Origin: Azolla caroliniana
Lineage: Eukaryota; Polypodiophyta
Length of the DNA: 64,000 nucleotides
Direction of reading: 5' to 3'
Assembly (NCBI GenBank): GCA_043228905.1
Contig: JBHGNT010000018.1
Span: 13,206,001 to 13,270,000, forward strand
Position numbers and translations under genes: made by a program. Below, piece after piece: positions 1 to 10,312 of this stretch (position 1 is its first letter; each line of letters begins with the position of its first letter). The notes beneath the pieces were generated by a model. It worked only from the letters and a program-made list of their open reading frames with translations. It was not told where the DNA came from and did no database searches.

Positions 1-864
1 CTGGGCCTTCATATTGGCCATATCATTAGTCTGCATTTGTCGGGATTTTGGCTCCATTCTAAGCTTCTCTTTGGCCTTGACTTGCACCTTTAAACTCTCA
101 TATTTCTCCTTTACGAAGGCTTCTATGTCGAGAACTGACCTGTCTCCCCACTTCGAGCTCTCTTCCTTTAGTGGTGGCGCATTGTTGCATGTCGTTCCTC
201 TTCGATCTTCCCTCATGGGTCATGACAATGTCGACAAGATTCCCATCTTCCTCTTGTCATGTTGCTGGCATACTCTTTCAACTTCAACCCAATTCTCGGT
301 GAGGCCATTTGCTCCATAATTGTCTTCAAGTTGGATTCCAAGTGCCTTCCTTTCCTTTCGATCAACTGACTTTATGAACATAAGAACTTTACTCGCCCCC
401 ACCAATCCTTGATCCCTCTTCGAGAGTTGAGCGAAGCGACACTCAAACTCAACAAATGCATGCATAGCACTCTGGTGGGTCTTCCTCAATGACAACCATT
501 GGTCAAACTTGTATAGACCTCGTCCCTTCGGCTCTTCATGATCATATGCCTCTCGTAAAGCTTCTTCGAAGGACACCCACGAATCATGAGCTTTTTGAAG
601 CTCTTTCATATCTTTGTAGATTGGTTCGGCCACCACTCGACAAAAGTACTCCAACCTCATTGCTTCATTCACACATCTTGAATCCATTTCGGCATTGTAG
701 GCCTCTAGAAAATTTTGGACTTTGCCTCCGTTGAAATAGTCGACTCGCTCGACCATGCTTTCGATGGCTTGTTGGGCCGCATCTCTATCTTTTTTCCCTT
801 ATCTTGAAAAATCCATTATCATCTTTGACATTGCCTCCATGAGATATTCCTCGTCCATCTTCAT
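1..864 (-). pseudogene. Gag-like protein of an LTR retrotransposon, partial
   Basis: The minus-strand frame starts at an ATG at about 864, just downstream of a primer-binding-like site, and runs off the left edge. It is broken by in-frame stops near 799-801 and 217-219. The longest open part (220-756, about 178 residues) is hydrophilic and helical-looking, with blocks such as AEPIYKDMKELQKAHDSW and FDQWLSLRKTHQSAMHAF; after the stop the frame continues with a Lys/Glu-rich tail. Position directly after an LTR and PBS, and the general gag-like composition, are the basis for the call. No zinc knuckle or pol domain lies inside the window. It is a decayed copy. The primer site resembles that of the TRIM-like element at 40300-42253, so this may belong to a related, larger family (inference). 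Confidence 0.55.
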
Positions 865-882
865 CCTCCCATGCCGCTCTTC

Positions 883-1260
883 ACGTTGGGTTCACCAAAA
901 GATGTCGCGAAGATGCGCATGCGTGTGTCGCTTGAACGGAACCACCGGGGTCTCTGACCAGGGAGGACATTTACCAAGTTATCGAGAAACAATGTTACCC
1001 TTGACAAGATCAAACGATTGATGATTATAAGAAGTACAATAAGAAGTATCAAAGATGAAAGAAGATGAACAATAGAAGTATAATTATAAGAAGAATTTTA
1101 TATTGATGATGATGATGACGATGGTGATTATCACCTATTGAGCCCCCCCGTTTACACAAGCCTTACGAGGGTTTTTATAGGTCTATCCATGCACAAAACC
1201 ATGGGCTTGGAACATGGTTTTGTGCACACGGTTTTGTACGGTTGTTTTCCTATGCCTTTT
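883..1260 (-). repeat. LTR end and primer-binding site of the gag element
   Basis: Read on the minus strand, a sequence ending GCGACA is followed by TCTTTTGGTGAACCCAACG, the usual layout of an LTR end plus PBS in Ty3/gypsy elements. The LTR would begin (plus coordinates) at about 903 with TGTCGCGAAG. Its far end is not clear: AT-rich and GAT-repeat sequence runs to about 1140, followed by a hairpin at 1190-1226. The same LTR-end/PBS arrangement occurs at 41499-41525. Confidence 0.45.
1190..1226. other. Perfect 14-bp inverted repeat (hairpin)
   Basis: TGCACAAAACCATG is followed after nine bases by its exact reverse complement CATGGTTTTGTGCA. It lies in the presumed LTR region of the gag element. 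It could be a structured part of the LTR RNA or the trace of another insertion. No flanking duplication was recognised. Confidence 0.6.
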
Positions 1261-1294
1261 GAATATGAAAAGAAATTTACATAACATCTAAAGT

Positions 1295-1372
1295 ACTTGG
1301 TAGTTGCCCTAATGGTAAGATAAATGTCTTTTATCTCGAAGGTGCAAGGTTCAAATCTTGCTTGCTCCCCTC
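1295..1372 (+). other. tRNA-like segment (possible SINE head or tRNA relic)
   Basis: TAGTTGCCCTAATGG at 1301-1315 resembles a pol III A box, and AGGTTCAAATCTT at 1347-1359 resembles a B box. The distance of about 45 bases fits a tRNA. GCAAG and CTTGC flank the B-box loop and can pair. No convincing acceptor stem or anticodon arm was found, so it is not called a tRNA gene. A SINE head or a chance match are both possible. Confidence 0.3.
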
Positions 1373-1426
1373 TATATGCACTCGAATGCCACTAGGCCCT
1401 AGGATAATTTTCATATTTATAATCTT

Positions 1427-3213
1427 TTGTGTAATGTGAGTGGAACTACACTATTTCACAATTTCTCCCATTGGACACGCAACATCACGACACCGTCCAT
1501 TGAAATGGTACTTGGTGCATTGTGGCCTGCAACGACGTTGCGAAGTCCGCCATGTATCTCTACATCCGGTTATGCCACCGGATTTGACCTAAAAATCAGG
1601 TTAGTGTTTTGGCATTCGTTGGGGCTACTGCCCCCAGGATAACCCTTACCTTATTTGGATCGACCAAAATCCCCTCCTTGCTCACAATATGCCCTAATAG
1701 CATGCCTCTTGTGACTCCGAATACACATTTGGCTGGATTCAAACTTAGTCGCGAAATTCGATATTTTTCTAGACACCTCCGAAGATGGCCCAGGTGTTTG
1801 TCTTTCTAGTTGTACACTACAAAATCATCAAGGAATACTTGCATGAATGCCAGAATATAATCGCTGAAAATCTCCATAATGATTCGTTGAAATGTTGTTG
1901 GTGTTGTCTTTAATCCGAACCATAGTATGAACCATACGTACCATACGTGTATTTGCATTCGAGCATGGTAAACACCCTCTGAGAATGGTAAATACCATAC
2001 TTTTGGATTAACTATTTATTGTAAGGTAGAGTTTTTTTCAATGTAAAAAAGTTAAGAAGATTGCAAAAAACACATTACCTTCTTAATAACAATATGTCTT
2101 TTTTCGAATATATGCGTATAGAAATTACATGAATTACTTCAAAATTATAGAACTATAGAAAAATTACAGAAAATTACAAACTTTACAAAAAAAATCAGAA
2201 ATTATTGACCAACCACAAAACAATTATAGAAATTAGAGAGAAATTATGAAGAAATTACAAAAATTACAAAATTACAAAAATTACAAAAAAATTACAGAAA
2301 GTCCTATACTACATACTACATACTATGACCTAGGTCCTAAAGTTAAAAAATGTAAACCCTAAACCCTATTATTAACCCTAAACATACCTGAATGGGAGAG
2401 GATGGCAACTTGGTATCTCGTTGGTATGCAAAAATTAATGTTGGGAGAAGATGTGCAGTCACTAGTGTGCACTATGCAAGGATCAATCAACAGATCGTTC
2501 AAGGCTAGATGGGAGGGGAAAGGAGCAAAGGAAACGGGGAAAAATCTGAAAAAAAAAGGAAAAAAAACTAAAAAACGGAAAAAAAACACATGAATGTTTG
2601 AAAACATTCGCATTCGTTTTCCAATGTATGAAAACGAATGTTATGGCAAACGAATACATACTATGATCCAAACGTCACGACTATCGTAACAAATAGTCCC
2701 CATTCTATGATGAACGTTGTTTTTTCCTTATCAATCGGATGCATTCTAATCTGGTTGTAACCGCTGAATCCATCCAAAAAACTGTAAACCTCATGGCTGG
2801 CTACTACATCGAGTATTCCGTCGGTGAAAGGAAGCGGAAAGGTATTTGTGACCATCGCTGCATTGAGCTTCCAATAATTCACACAAACCCTGATTTTCCC
2901 GTTTTTCTTGGTTACAACCACTATTGGGCTCAACCACACAACCTACTTTACCGGTCGTATAAATCCGACCCTTAACAATTTGTCAATTTCCTCTTTCACT
3001 TTCCCAAGTTGACCTCTTCTAGCGTCGATGCCTTTACTTATTGGGATACGGCTAATTCTTTTTCCAATGCCTCGTGTGCCTGGCGAAGCTCTTGGACAGC
3101 CTCCGGGTTCAGTTCAGTTAGATCCTCCTTTATAACTTTGCCAATAACGTACGGAATTACGATTTCTGCCACATTAATCTCGAACAACGATGCCACAAAC
3201 ATCACAACAGTCA
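1427..3213 (-). pseudogene. Tat/Athila-like gypsy pol remnant, split by a MITE
   Basis: This is the reverse transcriptase (RT) region of a Ty3/gypsy element on the minus strand, in two parts. The first (about 3213 to 2666) carries the linker before RT and the RT fingers and palm, including KKNGKIRVCVNY and HEVYSFLDGFSGYNQIRM. The second (1920 to about 1430) resumes with FGLKTTPTTFQRIIMEIF, the catalytic FLDDFVVY and SLNPAKCVFGV, and fades into the start of RNase H. Between them lies the MITE at 1921-2665. Several in-frame stops are present. The order and wording match the gypsy element at 57693-64000, so both belong to one family. The copy is truncated at both ends. Confidence 0.85.
1921..2665. 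mobile_element. Non-autonomous hAT-like MITE, copy 1
   Basis: The element begins CATAGTATG and ends CATACTATG, a perfect 9-bp terminal inverted repeat. It is flanked by ATCCGAAC (1913-1920) and ATCCAAAC (2666-2673), an 8-bp TSD with one mismatch. Removing it together with one TSD copy joins the gypsy RT sequence without a gap. An 8-bp TSD is typical of hAT elements. The interior is very AT-rich, with short TTACAAAAA repeats at about 2240-2300 and a CCCTAAACCC tract at about 2350-2385. No coding capacity was seen. A shorter relative lies at 26983-27258. Confidence 0.75.
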
Positions 3214-3556
3214 TGTCAAGATTTGAACTCTTGACCTCTTGTATTATAGTCGAGTGTTATGTTCTAACGAATATATTCAAATACATGGTCATGTTATATA
3301 TATCTTAGAGATTATTAGTAGATTATCTATTTCAAGTTCTAGGAGATTTTAGAAAGTTCTAGAATTAGAAGGTTCTAGAGGATTCTAGAATATTCTCCCG
3401 AATATTGTAATGCATGTATTTCGACTCATAGTATAAACACTTGTAACCTCCGTGGTACCTTTCAAGGGATTCACACCAATCATTGACACATCAATCTAGT
3501 ATTCTCATTTCATTTCATCTTGTCTCCTTCTTCATCTTTGTCTTCATGTTCTTGTG
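3214..3556 (+). repeat. Probable solo or truncated LTR
   Basis: The segment starts TGTCAAGATTTGAACTC directly after the gypsy remnant and stops where the B-outer LTR begins. It has several TTCTAGAA-type motifs and a TATA-like GTATAAAC at about 3430. Its start resembles the LTR start of the chromodomain gypsy element, read on the minus strand (TGTCGCAGACTCAAACC). No TSD was found and there is no coding sequence. Confidence 0.4.
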
Positions 3557-4006
3557 TGTGACAAGTTGCGTGCGGAAGCTTGTAGACACAACCGGCTCGA
3601 CTGAATAGCGACAGAAAATGAACGAAGGTTGAATGGAAAGCTTGAAACAATACACAGAGAACGTGGGAGAGACAGAGAAGCAGAGAGAGCAAAACACACT
3701 TAAACTTAGATTCAAAAATCACTTTGTACATACAAATGTGCTTAAGAGCACTTTTTATACAAGTCCTTAAAAGGACTGACTGAAGTATTGACAAGTACTA
3801 CAATGCTCATATTGAGCTACTAACACTAACTCCTAGGAATATCACTACCTAGTAGACTAGGAGTGTAGGCATCTAACGGCCTACCAGTTCACACGTGGGT
3901 CTGTCTCTCCAATCCGGCTCTTGAATCCAGGTCTCCGATGCGGCTCACAAGTCTAACTCTCGGCTTGTTCAACTGATCCACCAATGTTGAGCTTGCTCAC
4001 TCAACA
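3557..4006 (-). repeat. 3' LTR of copia element B-outer
   Basis: On the minus strand this LTR begins TGTTGAGTGAGCAAGCTC, immediately after the polypurine tract GAGCTTGAGGGGGAG, and ends near CTTCCGCACGCAACTTGTCACA. It matches the LTRs at 28614-29083 and 43507-43555/48854-49187 in its ends, polypurine tract and interior. The 5' LTR partner is not in the window, because the element is cut off near 57690. Confidence 0.75.
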
Positions 4007-4194
4007 CTCCCCCTCAAGCTCAACTTGAGGTCAGTATGTTATGTCAGCATCCGCCAGTCCTTGTCTCTGGCTCCTCTTGGCATCTTCACGCCTTGCTCAC
4101 GCTCCTCGACCCCTCCGGTCCCGTTTTCCATGACCCGTTCAGTTCCGTGCTCCTCGAGCTTCTCGATTGGCTTGTCTACTCATGAGTCTCATCT
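4007..4194 (-). pseudogene. B-outer copia: last part of the C-terminal extension
   Basis: This piece lies between the B-outer LTR and the A-old insertion and continues at 50503 on the other side of A-old. In the relevant minus-strand frame it ends QVELEGEC followed by a stop formed by the first bases of the LTR, as in the copy at 28614-37078. A TGA lies just before QVELEGEC. CATCT at 4190-4194 is the left TSD of A-old. Confidence 0.6.
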
Positions 4195-4445
4195 TGTTGG
4201 GAAATCAGTTCCTCCAAATGGGAATCATATCAGCCGAACTGGACGAGCTCGAGGAAGAAACCGGACCGGATGGATCCGAAAGGAATTCGGCCGGATTCGA
4301 TGTGAACCAGAAATTGGGACATATTGGTAAATATGTTCGGATGAGCCTATTGAGGCCATACTTGTAAATAGCCCTAAATTTATATAACTACAAATATAAC
4401 TAGGGCAACAATAGTTAGGTCGTTGTTGTATTGTTAGTCGTTGTA

Positions 4446-4489
<44 letters not shown>

Positions 4490-4749
4490 TGCAAGGAGTT
4501 GTATCAGCTGTAACCGCTTGTTGGCAAAGAAATAGAGCTCAAGGTCGTTGCCCCTGAGTTGTACCCTTCCTCTCCCTATGGTGATCCTATTCAAAGTCTA
4601 TGAACTCCCATGGTTTTGCCTCAAGAGGTTTTCCACGCTAACACATAGTGTCATCCCATTCCTGTGTAAATGTATCAATATCTACCTTTTGTGTTGTTTC
4701 TTCCATTGTACATTTGGATCTCGGTTGTGGCCGAGAACGATTCCTTACA
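4195..4749 (+). repeat. 5' LTR of copia element A-old
   Basis: Starts TGTTGGGAAATCAGTTCC and ends CCTTACA, 555 bp. It is preceded by CATCT, which recurs after the 3' LTR at 50503-50507. A GA microsatellite lies at about 4448-4485. It is followed at 4750 by AATTGCTATCAGAGTG, a decayed form of the copia primer-binding site TTGGTATCAGAGCG. The interior contains the GGCTATTTACAAATA-type family A signature (in antisense). Confidence 0.85.
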
Positions 4750-4796
4750 AATTGCTATCAGAGTGAAGTTCTAAACTTCAAACAAAACAAAGTAAT

Positions 4797-6070
4797 ATGG
4801 AAGATTCAGTTGTAGGAGTTGGAGGCATGTTCTAGCTCATCGACTCCAAGTACTCAATGTGGAAGTCGAAGATGAGGGACATGCTAGTGGTCAAAGATCT
4901 CTAGTTGCCGGTACAGTTTGGAAATAAAAGAATGGATAAGATTGATATCATGACCTAGGAGGTAATGCACTTAAAGACGACAACATACATAAGATGCTTC
5001 ATTGACATGAGCGTTTACAACAACTTCAATGAAGAGAACAAGGCTCATGAACTCTGGGAGAAGATTGACATTATGTTGGAGAACAAGAATGTCGTGAATC
5101 GAGTCTTAGTATTTCGAAAAATTGTGAGGCTCAGGTATCAGGACGGCTCCAGTATGATGGAGCATATGAACATCTTCCAAGCGTTAATAAACCTGACTAC
5201 CTCGTTGGAAGTACCTCTAGTCGATTAGGTACTGGCATTGTTGTTGCTCAGATCCCTTCCGGATAGCTGGGAGACGCTGGTTGTCTCACTCGGCAACACC
5301 GGACCAGAAGGGAAGCCCTTATCCCTTCAAGAGTAAAATCGAGCTTGTTGGATGAGGAAGCTCGTCGGAAGGACGAGGCAATTTCTGACCCAAAGGCCCT
5401 AGTCACGGAAAGTGATACACATAGAGGGAGAGGCCGAAACACAAGTCAAGGACAAGGTGAAGTCAAGGGGGAGACCCACGTGCTTTTACCGTAGGAAGTC
5501 GGGGCACTTCAAGAAGAATTTCCAACACTTCCGAAAGGAAAGGGGGGGAGTCGACAATGCTGACTTGAAGAAGAGTTCCAACCAAAAGGGTACATCGGCA
5601 ATCACGACAAGTGAGGAGCAGTTGTTTCTCATGAATGAGCAAAACGAAGTGACAAATCGACAAATTGACATAGGTAGTCGATTCAGGTGCGTCGTTCCAC
5701 CTGATCCCCAATAGAAAGTGTTTCTCATCCTTGTTGGCGACAAATCGACATAGGTAGTCGATTCGGGTGCGTCGTTCCACCTGATCCCCCATAGAAAGTG
5801 TTTCTCATCCTACAAAGCGGGAGATCATGGCCTTGTAAGGATGGGAAATGAAGGTGCATGCCGAATTGTTGGCATCAGATATGTGTGCTTGGTAACGTCG
5901 ATTGGGTGTCAATTGGTACTAAAAGATGTCTGACACATTCCAAAGGTTCAACTGAACCTGATATAAGTCGGTCAGTTGGATGATGATGCCTACACGGGTA
6001 GCATCCGGAACGTTGTCATGAAATTCAGCAAAGGAAACAGAACTTCGTGACCTTCATAGATGACCACAGG
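4797..6070 (+). pseudogene. A-old copia gag, protease and start of integrase
   Basis: The decayed gag begins at the ATG at 4797 and contains several stops; its longest open stretch (4965-5228) matches the gag of the other family A elements. A broken zinc knuckle (CFYRRKSGHFKKNF, two Cys lost) lies near 5480. The protease region carries an approximately 85-bp tandem duplication at 5651-5812. About 130 codons covering the integrase zinc-binding region are deleted near 6040: the frame jumps from MKFSKGN to QNFVTFIDDH. The sequence stops at 6070, at the hAT insertion point, and resumes at 38657. Confidence 0.8.
5651..5812 (+). repeat. Tandem duplication (about 85 bp) inside the A-old protease region
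   Basis: Two near-identical copies of a segment containing CATAGGTAGTCGATTC and TAGAAAGTGTTTCTCATCC lie head to tail. They cover the region around the protease active site and would by themselves destroy the frame. The other family A copies lack this duplication. Confidence 0.8.
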
Positions 6071-6340
6071 TAGCGATGGGCCCAGTTCGGTTTCGGTTCG
6101 GTTCGGTTTTTTGGCCTTGAAACCAAACCAAACCACTTATTAAGAAAAAAAACCCAACCAAACCGTTTGAACATTTTGAAGCCATTTAAACCAAACCATT
6201 TTGAACCAAACCATTTAAGTCAAACCGTTTAGGAACAATTTAGAACCAAACCAAAGCATTTATGAAAAAATGAGAACCAAACCAAACCATTTACGAAAAA
6301 ACCAAAACCAAACCAAACCAAACCACTTTAAGAAAATGTA
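6071..6340. repeat. hAT left terminal inverted repeat and subterminal repeats
   Basis: The terminal TAGCGATGGGCCCAG is followed by repeated CGGTT units (to about 6110) and then by many AACCAAACC-type units to about 6330. Clustered subterminal repeats of this kind bind transposase in known hAT elements such as Ac (established knowledge); binding here is inferred. From 6340 to 6978 the sequence is AT-rich, without a gene, and leads to the 3' end of the transposase. Confidence 0.75.
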
Positions 6341-6978
6341 ACAAAAGACATTGCAACATCTAAACTAGAACCAGAGATTCATTAGACATAATAAACATAA
6401 GTAGAGGTTAGATAAACAAAACAAATTAGAGAAAGAAAAACAGAAATTTAGACATTTTAAATGTTTTTTGAAGAAGAATACCATAATAAACAGAAATTTT
6501 CTCATATTAAAGTTTTGTGGAGAATGTATAGATAATACACAAAAAACTAAAAGTTTTTTGGAATGAAATCCTAGAGCTTATGACCAACAATCGATCATAT
6601 AGAGTTCACATCAACATTTAAGTTTGTATCCACCATTTACAACAAAGTCAAAAATATAAGAAAAATGTGAAAAACCTCCACATAAACTAATGCTTCTCTT
6701 TTAGTTTCCAATGTTTACTTTCAGCTTGAATTACGGATTCCTGGAAGTATAAAATATGTAAAAGAATTAATTAGTAATAATAAAATAAAAACAAATTCGT
6801 AAAAGTATGCACTAAGAAATTACAATGTCTTCAAGGATCTCCAATTGCAACTTGCATTTCATGGACTTGTGAAAAAGTATCATGATTCTTGTACCATGTA
6901 CATATAAAAAACATCAAATAAGTAAAAAACTAGTAATGAAAAATAAACTTAAAGAATGAATTAAAAGGTATGCACACC

Positions 6979-9025
6979 TTATCTCCCATGATTATCACGT
7001 AACATGTAATCTATTACCTCGTCTTCACCAACAAGATCATCTAGATTAAATTTTAGTTCTTCATAAGCCATGTGAAAGTTATCTGTTATCTGAACATGCA
7101 TCCATGATCGAATACACATTTCGGCCTTGAATGTGCATGAATGTAGTTTGATCCTATCATCAAAGGTCATTTTTGTTGCTGAATTTGCCTCTTCAATAGG
7201 TACTGATGATGCTAGTATAGCAAGGTAATCACATGCCATCCTATACAGTTGTGGCATTGCAGATTTATTATCATGCCACCCTTGTAAGGGATCCTTGTCT
7301 ATGCTAGCTAAAGGAAGTCTTATGAACTGCTCAATTTCTGATCGTGAATCAGAAACAAGACTTTTATTGTGTACACCCATTAACCTCCAAATTTTAGAGT
7401 TATTATCAATAGGTTGTATTGTGGTTGAAGGTGGCTCAACACCACTCGAGAATGAGTGGTAATGGGACTCAATCATGCCTTCAACCAGCTTAATATCCAA
7501 CTCTCTTTCGATATGGTCATTTGGAATAGGCAATCTATAAAGGAATGAAAAATATTATTAAAATCAAATAAAATATCAGAAAGCATGAAGACAATTGTAA
7601 AACTTAAAGGAAAGTATTACCTAGGATCAAGAAACATTGCAATGCGTGATGGAATAGACTTTAACGATTCTTGATACTTAATTAAATATTGTAAGCAATT
7701 CTCAAACGCTTTTTGAAGCACCTCTTGTGTGAATCTAGATGATCCCGAAAGTGAAGAATCTAGAAACTGATTACAATGATTAAGTAAACAATTATAAGCT
7801 AGTGATGCTAGTGATAATGTAGGATATATTGATCCTCCTAGAAAGGTAGAAACCTCTGCAGGTGTTTCTAACCATTCCTCCATAGCATGTATGTGACTCC
7901 AATCTTCTACGGTCAAGACATAACCATTGAAATCACTTGAAATTGTTAGATCTGAAATTGTAAAATTCAATATAACTCTATCCTTGATAGCTTGCCTAAA
8001 CATCTCCAAAGAAGAATTCCATCTTGTAACAACATCAAGCCTTGGAGGTTCCTTTTCATGATGTTCAACCATCATAGCATACTTCCTATGAACTTCCCTT
8101 CGAACCTTGCTAGATCTAATAGTTTGGAGCGTTGTTCTCAACTTTTCCTTTGAGGGTGAGATAATCTCTAATGCTGACTTGATGCCCAATTGAAAAGTGT
8201 GCACCATACACCTTAACATGTGTGAGGGAGCTAAAATTTCCTTACCATGTTCATTTTGTAACAACATGCTCAATTCCTTTGCAGCCAATTGTGCATCACT
8301 AGCTCCATCAAAAATTGTAGTTAATAATCGACTTGAAATATTAAAAGATCCAAGTCGATAAAAGAGGGCATGTGCACAACATTTCCTTGATCCAACACTT
8401 GGAAATACATGCACAAAATCCAATAGCAATGAAGTGTCACTGAGTAGAAGCCCTTTAGACTACTATTTGACCATGAACCATCAAAAGTAATAGAAAATCT
8501 TGATTGACTTTTTGATAACAAATCTATCTCTTGATGGCACAACACCACATACATTTCTAAGATGGAACGTTTAATCATGTGCCTTGTCTTCATCTGATAT
8601 CCAGGTACAAGATGGTGTACGAACTCTTTAAATGCATCTGATTCCACATGTGCATGGGGCAAAGTTCCCTTGACAATATACTTCATGACAAAACAATCAA
8701 TTTTCTTCTCTAAAACACGAGATACTCTAGTAGACTCTATAGAAGATTGAATAATCTTTGAAATACCTGAATTTTGATTTGGTTCGTTTGATAGATGATG
8801 CTTTTCCATTAAATGCTTAGTTATAGTACTTGTGGATGTTGTTGAAGACCAACAAACATGGCAATGATGGCATCGTCGTCGAGGTGTGCCATTATCCATA
8901 TAAGATATGATGTGAGCATCTGTCCATGATGTACGTTGCCTTTTTCTTGACATGCTTGTTTGCCCATGGCTAACATTAATTGATGATGAGTCCATTGTTG
9001 CATGAGTTTGAGAAGATGACTCCAT
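6979..9025 (-). pseudogene. hAT superfamily transposase, frameshifted
   Basis: The gene reads leftwards. The first part (9025 to about 8440, start MESSSQTHATMDSS) holds a BED-type zinc finger (CHHCHVCWSS ... HLMEKHH) and the start of the catalytic domain (SRFSITFDGSWSNSS). The frame shifts by about one base near 8440. It resumes as LLDFVHVFPSVG through the rest of the RNase H-like domain, ending in MFLDPR near 7620. A probable intron follows (donor GTAATA at about 7619, acceptor TATAG near 7537). The last exon (to 6979) carries the hAT dimerisation block: MACDYLAILASSVPIEEANS, then CIRSW. Total length is near 690 codons, normal for Ac-like enzymes. The frameshift makes this copy inactive unless it is a sequencing error. 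Confidence 0.85.
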
Positions 9026-9084
9026 TTAATGTTGTCCCTATAAAACATAAAAAAAGAAAGCATAGTTATGTATATAATACACAT

Positions 9085-9653
9085 ATTTTATCCATAAGAT
9101 AGTAACTACCATGACTATGACTCATATATGCATGATTGCATCCTCTTATTAATTAAAATGGTCATATTGCATACACACATCTACCACATATTCTTTATCA
9201 CACCCTATAAGCCATGTGCATGCATGTTCATATCAAATTGGGAAGTAGGAATAACTAACTTCCTCTTGATGAATTTGTTTAGTGTTGAAAATTGGCAACA
9301 GAACATAATAGGAATACATGGTTTAGATAATCAAAATAGACTACCTCCTTTTGCATAGGCAACCAGGACCATACTAACATAAGGCTATGCCATTAATAGC
9401 AATAGTAAACAGCATTGTATGTACTGAGCAAATACAATGCAAACAAGTTAAAAAGCTCACAAAAACTATTAGATTCGAATGATCTCAAGCAAGAGAAAAG
9501 ATGCACAAGTAGAGGCAACACCAATATATACAATCAAACTAGGGAATTATATACTATATAAGCCATTTTTAAAACATTCCTAAAGAATCCATGATAAGCT
9601 TTCGATTCTTTCAATCTTTGATTTTTGAGAAGTGAAATACCACTAAAGAATAT
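9085..9653. other. AT-rich stretch upstream of the hAT transposase
   Basis: No gene or RNA was recognised. It presumably contains the transposase promoter and is cut by the copia insertion at 9654. AATAT at 9649-9653 is the left TSD of that copia. Confidence 0.5.
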
Positions 9654-10046
9654 TGTAAAGAATCAAGAGATGGATTCTTGTGAAGCGGAAGAGATATGAG
9701 TTATGTGTGTGTATGATAGAGAGTGAGTGAGTGAGAGAGACAAGGAATACGACATAGAGAATACGCAAGGTAAAAGTATATTAACAAAGGAGAAAGACTC
9801 AACTAAATACAAGGTGGGAGGAGAGTGCTTTATATAGTCACCCTCTCTCTTCATTAACTACAAGACTCATGGAGCATGGGGAATGTGAAAGCTCATAAGT
9901 TATGTGTCATAGAATATGATTCTATGACTCATACTAAATGCTAGAATACAAAGAGGTGACATAATGGTGACTCTTGACCGTTGGAGTGTCTATTCACTCT
10001 CAAGGTGAGTTCACACACTAGACCAAGTTGAGCTTGATTCTCAACA
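9654..10046 (-). repeat. 3' LTR of copia C
   Basis: 393 bp. On the minus strand it starts TGTTGAGAATCAAGC and ends GATTCTTTACA. It contains a GTGA/GA microsatellite at about 9720-9740. Confidence 0.9.
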
Positions 10047-10312
10047 TGCCCCCTGAAGCTCAAGCCGGGTCGGTTTCAGAAGGTATCCGAAATCCGCTTC
10101 GACTCGCGTTCCGAAGTCCGTGTCGACTCGCATTTATGTGGAGTTGCGGAATCCGTGCTCCAGCTTGCGTTGTGCGTAGTTGCGAAGTCTGTGCTTCGGC
10201 TTGCGTCTTCCTTCGCGGCTTTGCGCGGTAGACTGACTCTTCGTGGCTTCGTTGCGTGGTTGTGTAATCCACGCGTTATTGTGTAGTGTGCTCGGTTTGC
10301 GGAATCCACGCG

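Noticed and set aside
2345-2390. Telomere-like CCCTAAA repeats
   Set aside because: Only a few imperfect units within the AT-rich MITE interior, so not a telomere or a clear interstitial telomeric array.
3540-3570. TSD for the LTR-like segment starting at 3214
   Set aside because: AGTCA and AGTTG-type flanks do not match, and the right end is overlapped by the B-outer LTR; a solo LTR is not proven.
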